A DNA stretch of 64,000 nucleotides, from NCBI GenBank assembly GCA_032158295.1, contig CM063263.1:9520474-9584473 (forward strand). Direction: 5' to 3'. The translations under genes and the position numbers were made by a program. Origin of the DNA: Pycnopodia helianthoides. Lineage: Eukaryota; Echinodermata; Asteroidea; Forcipulatida; Asteriidae. This document shows, in pieces, positions 52,756 to 64,000 of the stretch. The notes beneath the pieces were generated by a model. The model was not told where the DNA came from. It searched no databases and was given only the letters and a program-made list of their open reading frames with translations. Positions within the stretch are counted from its first letter, which is position 1. Each line of letters begins with the position of its first letter.

Positions 52756-53140
52756 TTAAAGGAACATTACAGAATTGGTTTTTGCTAACAAAACAGTTGC
52801 TGGCAGTGTAAGCACTTTATGTAATCCACCATATACATAAACTGACAAACCTGTAGAAGTTTGAGATCAATCGGCCATCTGGGTCACGAGAAAATAGTGA
52901 AAAACCGATCACACATTTTGCATGAAATCGTATAGATTCAACAAATGAATAAAACGCTCACTGAGCGATAAACTCCAATCGGCAAGTTAGTTTATTCATT
53001 TCTCGTCAAATATGGCGTCTCAGACAGAAATATTTCAGGGGATGTTTTCTACTATCATCATCATTAGACCGTGTAAGTTTTATCTAAATCTGTGATCAAA
53101 AAGTATATTTGTTCTTACCAATTCTGTAATGTTCCTTTAA
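52756..53140. mobile_element. MITE family AAAGGAACATTACAG, copy 3 (inverted)
   Basis: Opposite orientation to copies 1, 2 and 4. It starts about 110 bp after exon 2 of the Rnd-like gene, within its intron. Confidence 0.82.
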
Positions 53141-56100
53141 AGAGACCATTCCTGTCTATGATTGATAAAGTCGTCAGAAGTTAGCCTACATTCACCAGGT
53201 GTTCCAATACTGCTCCCAGCTGTACCGGGTTCCCAAATGTATAAAGAATTTTAATTGATATTTGAGTTTTCTGTCAGAATTCATATTCATTTCAGTCTCG
53301 TGGATAACTTTGCCCTGAGCTCTGCTTAAGAAAACCTTTCTGTTGTTCATTAAGGAGGTATGCAATCATTGATCCCGTTCCATGGAATGTTTTTATTGTC
53401 ATTCGGTCACCCTTTACACAAATACAGCGCTAACACCCCATGTGTTGGGTGAACTACCCCGACCGACCTCAGACCCCATGGCCATATGTGTACATGTTTG
53501 GCATTGTTTGCCCTGTGGTCAAGTCAGCTGGAGATCTATAGTATAGTAATTTTTTGCAAGTAATATTGAAACAAAGGATTTGTTCCCATAAATTAACTGA
53601 GAAACAAAAACACATTAAGGGAAGACAATTTTTTCACACTCACAGATTGATTTGAGTGGTTAATTAAACCACAATATTTCAACACGTCAAAAATAAAGAG
53701 CCCCCTCCCCCAAATAAAAAAGGCAAAATACCATTCAGAGCAAAAACTTGCTTTGTTTGAAAATTATGCCCAAAACTACTATTATTTTACTCTACTGTTG
53801 TGGGTCTATTCACAGAGCTGCTTAAAATTGTCCTTCATATAGCAAAAATAAGCAGGATACCAATGGTACCCGTGACATTTGTAGTTTGGCTGGTAACCTT
53901 AATCTGGTAAATTTTGCTATGTTTACCTACTTTTTCAGCCCAATGAAATCGGGCCCCCAGGTCACTGAGTTTGTTGAGCAGTTCACAATAATTCCTTCAT
54001 ATCAAATTGGTATTTCCTTGTATAAGTCGGAACAAAGAACATGCTGAGTAACCTAGTCTTGTTGTAAAGTGCACAAAATCCACCAACAAGTTTCCCAGGG
54101 CGTTAACAAACAGCCATCAAAGAGAGCAAAGGCCAACGAAAAAAACGGTAGACTTATATGCTTTTGACATGATGTGTGTTTTGAGAGATTAAAAAACAGA
54201 ACAAGATTGAATGGTTTGTGGGGTTCTGATCGGGGTGTATCTGCAGTCCAGGCCAAAACTCACTCCCCGGTCAATGTTGGCTCTCATTGTTCATTCTGCC
54301 CTCCTGGTGGGGAGCAGGGGTGGGGGACGGAGAGGGTATACCTAATGTCAGTGTCCAAACCATTTGCCTTGAATTGGAGCTAGTTCGATAGATGTGGTGC
54401 AGCAACTATAGATCAAGAGTGAGACTGGAAAGTACTCAGAAAATTGTAACACGAGTTTCCAGCTCGCTCTCTCTCTCACTGATATCAAACAGGCCTGGAA
54501 TTTCATCTTTAAGAGGACAATGCCATTTTATTTTGCAAAGGGCACTTCCACTGGGACATCTCAGAGCCTATGGGAAACTTTTGAAGGGGCACCAAGGCCA
54601 AGACCAGGGGCAACAGAGACCATGGCCTCCTTGGCATACGTGTAATGGACCTCTCCAACACGCATGCGTTCAGACACTATTGGTTGGCAAACGCCATAGA
54701 GTGGTGCACTAGGCAGACGCACAAACGCGTGTGCGTCACGCCACCATCAGTCCCATATAAAAACGCGCAATGTCCACTCATTTTGCCATCCAGCAGGGAA
54801 AGTGCGCACGCGCAGTGTTCAATTTACATTCATGGGAAGGGTCTATTCCAGGCCTGACTAAAGTAAAGATGAAACGTAATAAGCTGGTACTTTGCATTTG
54901 ATTTGATACACACAGCTCAATCACTTTAATCGAAACGTCTGTGAGAAACCAGCCTGTGTGTTTGTCAACAGACTTTCAGTTTCACAAACTCTCGTATTAC
55001 TTGAATCATGCTTGGATGATGAGGGGGAAGCAAATCAAAACCACAGTGGGTGGATTTGCTCAAGGAACAGGCACAGAGTGTCTCCCGATGCTTTGTGCAC
55101 GTCCTCAAATGTTGGCAGCTGAGCCAACAAAATTAATCAGATGCTGTCGCCCACTACAAAATTATCCATGGGATTTATTGATGGTTTGTCTGACCGGAGT
55201 ACTTGTTTACTGTGAAATCTTTTAAGATTTTAGACTGTGCGCGATTTATGTCTTAAGGAAGGAGGAGAACATTCAGTTCCATCCACAAGTTGTAACTAAT
55301 TTGTTTTCCATACAACCAGTCATTTATGTCATCAAATCCTGAGGAAATTAGGACCGCACTAGTATAAACTGATTGTGCTTTACCAGTTACCACCATAATC
55401 AGAGTCCAACAGTTTGGATGATGAGTTACCATTGTCCTTTTTGAGATATGGTGGACACTATAGGAGTGCACCGTTTGGTTTGGGTGTATACAAACAAATT
55501 TACCCAAACCTTGTAGTGTCCACCATTTCTGAAAATGGCTTATTGGTGTTGGATTGAGTAAGGTAGGATCCTTGTAAAATAACCGTAGATTTCCAAAAAA
55601 AATCACCCCCAAAACACCCGGAGAGCAGGCGTTTACCCAAATCGTCCTAGTTCAGAACAGGCAAAAAGTGCAGTGTTTGCCATTAACCTTTTCAACGAAA
55701 AGACATGCAGAACGCCAATGTGTTTGATTTCTTAGAGTCCAATAATCACTGATGAGAAATAGGGTTCTAACAAAAAAAACGGATACATTTTATAGCGGAA
55801 CTGGGCTTCTTTTTTGGTGAGTGGTTGCACTGAAAGTAATGAATTGCATTATCAGAAAAAAAAAACATTTTTTCCTATTCATACTTGAATGGAGACAAGG
55901 TAAAAGCTGCACCTGAAGTATGTGAACTTTGGTCAGACATTGATTTCAGAGCACTTCACTTTGAACGAGATTATTAATGACTTGATGATGCCTGCCTGGT
56001 GAAAGATTAACAGGTTGTTACACAGTAGATCGTGACATTGTCATCAGCGAAAGTGCTCCATCAAGAGATAGCTGTTTTTCCCCCGGACAGCAGAGAGGGG

Positions 56101-58033
56101 GGGGGGGTAAAGGTCACATTCTGGCCCACATTTTGAGTGAATTGTCAGAAGAGATTTCAAGAAATTACCCTCCCCCAACTTATTCATACCCGAGAAAGCA
56201 AAGCAAACAACATCTCCAAAACACACCCACACAAACGTAAGCCACACAAACTGAATAATGTAATAAAACTACAACTATACGTAGGATTTGAATATAATAG
56301 CGGCCATATTCCCTCTTTTAGTAAGGTGTAGGATTGAAATCTCTCTTTGAGTTGAGCTGTGGTTCTGAAAAAAGGAACCAGTGGTGCAACAACTCGACAT
56401 TTCGATCAGTCTGCTCTGATTTTTCAGGAGATTAAATTCTCCTTAAATTTTCAGGATGTAAAATCTTAGTTATGTTTTCCCCCCCATAATGCGGCAACAT
56501 GACAAAGAGTTTAAACCGTGAATGTTACTTCATTTTATGACCAACCCGGGCCAGGGCTCTTTCGTCTGAAAGCTGGCTGATCCACATCCGATGCTCAGTC
56601 CAATACAAAAGAAACATTCTGATGCTTGTGAGAAAAGGGAACACAAATCATCCCTAAAAAAAAAATTAAGCCCCTGGAAAAAGAAGTGTTCAAACATTTA
56701 TTGTGTGGAGGTCTTTCAGAACGAAATTCTGAACAAAAACAAACTTGTGTTTGGATTGTCCTGGCATGCCCGTTGTGTCACATTCTTTGCATGGTTGAAG
56801 ACTAATCCAATGAATTATAAGGGTGGAATATTTATTGTTGGTTTCTGGTTCATGTTGTACATTTCACACATGGAAAAAGTGTGTATTGAAATGATGGTCT
56901 GCGATAAATCGTGCACAAACATGTTACTCCATGGGCCTATACATCTTTAACTCATTCATTTGTAAATTACTTTGGGGAAATACAAATGGCAACCGCTGGC
57001 CGAGTTGACAACATTCTGTTAAACAAACATATCATGAGGTGAGCTTTTTTGGAAGAAAAAATATTCAAAGAGGAAAATTGGACTTTAAAAGTGTTCAGGT
57101 AATTGCTCTGTACACTTTAGATGAACAAAATAGATTTTATAAATCTTCATTGACACACCATAAAATGAGGTAATGGTTTTTAGTAAACAGATTCATGAAT
57201 ATACAGATTCATAAAAAGTACTATCAATACCTAAATCCTCTGGTAAAAATTATACTTCAGGACAACTGATCTTGGTTTTAACAAAAAGTTTACATTTTGT
57301 AAAACGAAGAAAACAATCCTGATAATGATTTATCATGGTTTCTGTTATTTATAGTTGTGTTTCCTTGTTCTGAGAACAAAAACACCACCCTTGCTCTTGC
57401 GAAATATGCGATGGGGAAAAAAATGACATTACAAGAAAAAAAGTCTCAAATTTACAGAATTCCGTCTCCCTATAAGCTGACTTTATGACCTGCGCAGATT
57501 GGGTAACTTTATTATTCACAACTGTTACGTTGATTGATACGGGAGCGCTTCAAGTTGACACCATCTTAAAACATATCTAGTGCCCTCTGAACCCTGAGGG
57601 CCTCTGGGGGGGGGGGTTACTTTCCATAAATTATTTGCAGAGTGAACTTTTTTTCTCTCGCCTGAGGCAACATTGATATTTTTAGAAGACATGGCAGGTT
57701 TTTTTTTATTGGTGTTACTGAGTAAGATGCACCTTCAGGGTGATTCCCACATTTGCTGGATGTTTGGAAATGAAACCGATGTGAAGAAAAAATATCCCAG
57801 TGGTAATTTGTAAGTTTTGATTTGGTTTTGGGTTAAAAAAAACAACCCACAGGAAACATTACAGGGGACTAAATGAGTGTTGGCTATTTTTGAAAGGGGA
57901 AACTAGAGCATTGTTACGGAAAAACCAAATAACTTTTTCCCTTTTCGCGGTTATGAACTATTGTAGGCCACACGTCTTTCTTTTTTAAGAGGTGCAAAAC
58001 TGTGGTATAACCCTTTTTCTGAAACTTGGACTA

Positions 58034-58418
58034 TTAAAGGAACATTACAGAATTGGTAATTGTAAAATATACTTTTGATCACAGATTTACATAAAACTTA
58101 CACGATCTAATGATGATGATAGTAGAAAACATCCCTTGAAATATTTCTGTCGGAAATGCCATATTTGATGAGAAATGAATAAACAAATTTTCCGATTGGA
58201 GTTTATCGCTCAGTGAGCGTTTTATTCATTTGTTGAACCTATATTATGATTTCATGCAAATGTGTAATCGGTTTTACACTATTTTCTCGTGACCCAGATG
58301 GCCGATCGATCTCAAACTTCTACGGGTTTGTCAGTTTATGTATATGGTGGATTACATAAAGAGCTTACACTGCCAGCAACTGTTTTGATAGCAAAAAACA
58401 ATTCTGTAATGTTCCTTT
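58034..58418. mobile_element. MITE family AAAGGAACATTACAG, copy 4
   Basis: Same ends (TTAAAGGAACATTACAG; mirrored AATTCTGTAATGTTCCTTT) and the same interior as copy 1. Confidence 0.82.
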
Positions 58419-60061
58419 CAGTGCAAAGATGTGATGCTAACCAAAACAACTGTTACAAGTTGAAACTCAGCTCACAGGCAAACATGGTCAAATTTGGAAG
58501 TGTTGGCAAAAAGGAAAATTTACTAAAAATATATATAATTATAATATAATGTGGCATTCCCACCCCCACACTAATTCCACCCTTGAGTACAACGAAATAT
58601 GCTACGACGCATCTACAAAACCGATATCATATTCCGTTGTAAAAACAACCCTGCCCTGTTACAAGTGTCAACCATCAAAAAAACAATACTTCAGAGTGAA
58701 AATGACATCCCACAGCGAGCTAGTGATAACAGTGAAACTCAAATATCCGCGGTAATTGCTCAGTTTCTGGCCGAGGGAAAAGTGCTGCGTGATACCCACG
58801 GCCCGGTGGTCAGGACAAGCTGTGACATATGTGTGTTTTTTTCTCTCTCTAAGGCAGCGAGGTCTGCTCCTCCCATGTGCCCGGGTTGTTTCATTTAATA
58901 CAGTCGATGACGAATCATGAATCATGGTAACCTACATGGGACTTCCCTGTATGCAATAATCACCAATAACAAAGGGCTGAATCCAATATATAATAGTATC
59001 AGGCGGTGGCTGTTCATTCATAAATGCTGTCTCAATATTTCAAAACCCCTTTTTATCAGACAATTTAGTACACTACTTAAAATAAACGAGCTGACTCAAC
59101 AGATAGGTGGTGCGTTTAAAAAATAAATATACCACTAGGCGGAAATTGTTTAGCTTACAATTTGTGATCTATTATTGTGCAACAAATCAATGCATTTTTC
59201 ATAAGCCAAAATATTTGGTTTGTCAGATTTTTTTTTACAGCGCTTTATAAATTGTTTACAGGCAAAAAGATTATCAACAAATTAATGGAACTTTTGTGTG
59301 TGCGTCATACTTAAAAAGAAATTGTATCAAGTGATTGAATTTGTTTCATCTGTAAAATTGAATAAGTCTGCTTTATGCTTGGATACAAAGAAACAGAATT
59401 TTCGATTAAAAAGCAAACCCAGAATCTTGGGAAGAAAACAGAAGTCCCCAGACGAGATGGTGCCACTTTCTCATCGATCAAAACAATAGGGAAATCCCCA
59501 CGGCGCGTTTAAATATTGCATCACATGTCACACATAAAAAAAAACGTCAGTTCTATTTTTAGGGAAGTACTAAATTTCACCGAGTTTGGATCATTCATAG
59601 AAAGACCTCTATGGTTATTCCACTTCCCTTGGGTGAAATTTGGTTATTCCTGGCAAATTTTGTTCTAGTATTTGTACATCCGGTTTCTCTGAAAATCAGA
59701 AGTTTCTATTTTGCAGGGACTCTTTTCCCGCATCCAACAAGATATTGGCTCAATATTACAGTGCTGTTCTGCACTAAGCATATTGCTAAGCACAGAAAAT
59801 GTTGCTCAGCAGAATTGAATATCAGATGAAACACATGCAGGTATACGCTATGTTCAAGAAGGACCATATGATTGAAAGTCAAACAGAAGCTCAAGTTGTC
59901 TTTCATCCTCTCAGGTTGCCTTCACATTTTCCACACTTTTCGAAGCATTTAAAGCTGATGAAAAAAATCACTTGACCGCATCTGTTTTAACTTAAATCCA
60001 GCCACGACACAAATATTGATGACGGAGTTTCCAACCAGAAGGTTGGACACGCCACTGCCGG

Positions 60062-60130
60062 CGTCAAATTCTTGCCATCGTCAAATTCTCGCCAGCGCCA
60101 AATTCTCGCCAGCGCCAAATTCTCGCCAAC
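60062..60130 (+). repeat. 17-bp tandem repeat, four copies
   Basis: Units of the form GCCAAATTCTCGCCAGC, with changes in the first copies (GTCAAATTCTTGCCATC). Confidence 0.8.
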
Positions 60131-63100
60131 GCTGGGAGTCTTCAACGTCTCAAAATACCTGGAATGTCTGGTTTAATGCGAAGCATACTGGCAAGACGTT
60201 GACGCTGGTCCTGGCAATGACAAATGTTACAAGGTTCACACAAGAGGTGATCGACCAAAGTATTTTTGGGGGAAACTACCATCTGGGTTCAATTTTGCCT
60301 TTATAGCATTTAAACTTTATTAGGCCAAAGTGTATAAAAAATCTTGCCTATATAGTAGACACAGCTGGTTAGCTGCAAAATACAATCTCATAATTCGACA
60401 ATAAGCATGAAATTTTTAACACTTAGGCCTAGGCCTGTTTTATCCTACTTTAGCCGAGTGAATATTGATAATGACATATTTCTGACGAAGCAAAATGTTC
60501 TGCCTCTACGGGTTAGGCCTATAATGCCCCTCACAAATTAAAATGCACAAAACGATTGGTTTGATGCATTAAAAAGCACCTCCACCCAAGAAAAAATATT
60601 ATTTTTTTGTCTTTGCCCACCAAACGAAAATGTCTGGTTACGCCACTGCTGCTAAAGCTGAAGCTTTTCTCAGGCATTTGAAAGCACACAATATTCTACG
60701 CAACAAGGATGTTTTTCTTCCATTATTTTCTTGCAACTTCGATGACCAATTGAGCCTAAATTTTCTCAGGTTTGTTATTTAGTGCATAATGTTGGGATAC
60801 AACAAGTGAGGAAACTGGTCTTTGACAATTATCAAAAGTATATCCTCCCTTCACAGCCAACGGACTAAATTTCCCTTTCATATGTAAAAAATTTCAACAA
60901 TAAAAACCGCAGCCTTGTCTTTTTTATAGATCTCGCATACACAAACTATCAGTTTACAAGATTCATTTAAAACAATCAAAGTGTCTTTCAGCAATTCGGG
61001 GTTGGAGATTCCAGCATAAAAGTGGAGGGGAAAATCTTTGATGTTATATGTTGCAAATTTGGCTAAATCACACACTCAACTACGGGACATAAAGCCACTC
61101 CCTGCCCCTCAAAAATCAAGGATTTTGCAACGCCTTTAGTGACCATACATCACTTAGTCATTCATTTCTAATTTTTTTGTTTTCGTCCATCACTAATTTG
61201 AATAATCATACAGGATGTCAGATACCACCATACCCATCACCCCCATCAAGCTTCCTGCTAAATTAATTACTCAACAATAAATAGATTGAGTCATTAAAAA
61301 ACGACAGACTGGACAATGCAATCTGAAGATTTGCATAAATGCAAGCCCGGCCCGCTCTATTACCAGCAACCAGCATGAGGTGTGACTCATGGTACCAGTC
61401 CATTGTGACTATCGATCAATATTTCAGAGGATTTATTTTTTATTAATACATCCTTGTTTTTGTTTTAACAATATGTTCAATGCGATCAATATTGTTTCAG
61501 GAATGAAATTAAACTTTGGTTGTTTTTAATGCAGATACACATGTACAGATATTCCATGGGTAATAAAATATATCAAAATATCAACACCAAGCAACGGTGC
61601 TTACTACCAGAATAAGGTTACCAGCCAAAATGGCATGCCGTACGTACCATCTGTGACTGGTTTCCTACTTGCATTTCCTGAGTAGAAAAAAAATCGTTAA
61701 GCACTTCTGTCTGTTTGTAAGCAGCTCTTTGGAATTAGACCCAATTCTTTTCAGAGCCAACATTTCTTCCTTGAAGAAATTAACACATGCCCCAAAAGAC
61801 TTCCAATGCTTAGGCCTACATTATAGATCTATCTCCACCATTAAAATTATAATTATTGATCAAAAACTAAGCTGCAATTCCGAACACCTATCTTTTCGAG
61901 CCACCTGCAACCACATTGAAAGGGAACTTTAACCTCAGCATGTCTGGCCCTTGCACAATGCAAACCTATTTAACTCCCATATTGCTCTGGCGTATTATTA
62001 ACTATACATGCACATGCACAATGACCTTAATCCTTTTTACCTCTATGCCAGTTCCATTGATTCTCCTTGCCCTCCCCTATGTGTGCGCAAGTCTTTTGTA
62101 CCAGGGCCACCATGTGGCGTTCGCTGTATCAGTTGTTTGCGGAATTTAGGTTCACTGCGGAATTATTTTTGGATTATTTTGACCAAGTGGGATTGATGAA
62201 ACCTCACAAGTAAAAGGCCGGTTGTCCGGACTGCCAAAAGCACAACTGATTTTGTATTTATGTCAAGAGGGTGGGGGTGTATTCGGGTCATAGAGGTTAC
62301 TTGAGCCTTAGGCCTATGAGACGCAATGTGGGAATTCACCATGGGCAAAAATAGGATGTATTTAGTAATCAATATTGACGTAAATTTGCCTGTCAAGAGG
62401 GGTTAGTAAAGACCCTTGAGTCATCAATCAAATTAAATTAATTTGTTGGCTGGAGAGACAAATTTGGCATGACGTCAAGGAAATCAAGGGACATCCTATA
62501 TGCTAAAGGCGTCTGCAAGTATACAACCATATTCTAAAATAATCCAGATGGATTATGTAAATTATAATTGAAGTTTTAGTTTAAATTGTAAACCGAAAGA
62601 TGAGTTCCCACAACAACTCAAGTTTTATGCAATCATATTTCAACCTATTTCCGAATCGAATGACTGGCTGTTATTGGTTTCTCTGATTTTGTTTTTCAAT
62701 GGTCCCCAGGAAGGTCTATGGATACAAAACTAAATATCAAATTTTAACGAGCACCCCTTTTATTTGTCATTAGACTCTTATGGTCGGTTGAATTGTCAGG
62801 CAAATAACTTCTGGGGGAAAACAACAATCCAGATGGACAACATCCTCGTTAAATGACAACAAGACCCCTAAAAAAACATCAACATACTTGTAACTGATCT
62901 AGCTTTTAAAAGGACCAATCTATGCTTGACAAATTATACTGGTGGTAAGACATAATTTCTACATGCCTCAAAATCCTTCATCTAGAAAAACCATAAAAAA
63001 AATCCCGTCTTTGATGAAAACGCAGCCATCATACCACCAGCATCTCGCACTGGGTATTTCTAGTTACAACATAATTAAACTCCAACTCAAGGACACTTTT

Positions 63101-64000
63101 ACTCACTGTACTCTTTTGGCCGTGACCCTTCAGTTTGGACAATGGAAGTAAAACAAATCCAAATTTTATCCAAGACCTGCACGTTCCAGATCTACCAAGT
63201 GCATCTCTATACTTGTGAACAATTTCTAACATCTGTTTAGGTTCGCAACTTGAACTGTGACCATTTACAATGTATACATTTATGGAAAGGAAAATAAATG
63301 GACTAAAAAAAAACTCAGGCCTTTTAGAAACCACTGCGTAAAGCTCTGGTCGGGCACCGTTCGTCTGTTCCGAAAGTGTACGTTTTCCAATTTACGTATG
63401 AAAGCCTATAAGCAAAAGCCTCGGTTTCGACAAGGGTCTCATCTGTGACAAGCAGTCAGGTGCCTCCGAGGAAAGTGACAATCACAGCATTCATTATTGC
63501 AAAAAGCAAACATGGTAACACGACAACATGGAGGCAGCGCGACAACAGAAATCCCGCACAGACATTGTCCATGAAAGCGTGGTCAAATTTCATTGCTCAT
63601 CAAACTTGGAACTCATCCAGAGTCACAACGCAAACATCGGCAATAACCAAGTATACCAGAACAATTTGATAATGTATCTGATTGCAAAATATCCGCCAAC
63701 ATAAACAACGTTCGGGAGAGCCAGTGTGATTTCTACATGGAAGGGGGAAATGTCAAAGGCATATAATTACAATTCATTAACAGTCTGAGTAAACCTTGGT
63801 ATGAATGCCGTTGACATTTTGTACAAGTGACACGCAGTAAGCCTCAGCGATGGGACTTGGCGTCAAGTGAAAATAATTCTATTATACGACGAGGCAATAA
63901 CAAAATGTGCATCTTTTGATTTATGATTGGGATTGAAAACTGAAGTTTTTGAAAGGTCCGACTTCCTGATGAAGAGATGAGCACAGCTGGGCCTGATTTC

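Larger units (their letters stand above)
53141..64000. other. No gene recognised
   Basis: No ORF here carries a motif or splice context I can defend. It would be intron of the Rnd-like gene or intergenic. It contains AAAGGAACATTACAG MITE copy 4, worn GGGCCC copies (53808, 61590), the 17-bp tandem repeat and a relative of the 31830 repeat (60660). Confidence 0.5.

Noticed and set aside
56591..56950. 119-codon plus-strand ORF
   Set aside because: Lysine-rich and low complexity with no homologue I recognise; AT-rich intergenic setting.
60016..60306. 96-codon plus-strand ORF
   Set aside because: Part of it is the 17-bp tandem repeat; the rest shows no motif.
1..64000. CRISPR array, operons or bacterial features
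   Set aside because: The regular repeats are exon-containing duplications, MITEs and minisatellites. The gene structure is eukaryotic with introns.

Overview
The window is animal nuclear DNA. It has long introns with GT-AG boundaries, a signal-peptide gene split into many short exons, dense non-autonomous DNA transposons and tRNA-derived SINEs. The repeat families (a GGGCCCAATTTCAT... foldback, AAAGGAACATTACAG... and GTACACTTTTGGTAA... MITEs) look to me like those of echinoderm, probably sea star, genomes. That assignment is recognition from memory and the window does not prove it.

1-5330 is intergenic and repeat-rich. 5331-25612 (minus strand) is one complete progranulin-type gene. I could place 25 coding exons by reading frame, cysteine pattern and splice sites, all joining in phase 0. 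They predict a secreted protein of about 1,177 residues: a 21-residue signal-peptide exon followed by 15 twelve-cysteine granulin modules (vertebrate progranulin has 7.5). Most modules are split over two unlike exons. Exon A carries the first six cysteines, CX6CX5CCX8CC in the common copies. Exon B carries the last six plus a linker. Two separate tandem amplifications built the gene: a unit of about 1.3 kb with separate A and B exons (16.7-24 kb) and a 606-bp unit with fused B+A exons (10.4-13.1 kb). Between them sits a divergent granulin with weak splice donors, and decayed copies of its A exon lie scattered in the first array.

26.0-38.5 kb is intergenic and full of foldback and MITE insertions. 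It includes an 886-bp element with long terminal inverted repeats and an 8-9 bp target duplication. 38.5-49.9 kb holds three transposon-derived genes: a THAP-domain gene (plus strand, three coding exons), a 301-residue DDE_Tnp_4/HARBI1-like ORF without a recognisable catalytic triad (minus strand), and an intronless 928-residue ORF with two tandem Crypton-type (DUF3504/ZMYM-QRICH1-like) recombinase-derived domains (minus strand). At 50.8-52.6 kb are the first two coding exons of a Rho-family, Rnd-like small GTPase (plus strand); I could not find the rest. 52.7-64 kb shows only repeats and no gene I can support.
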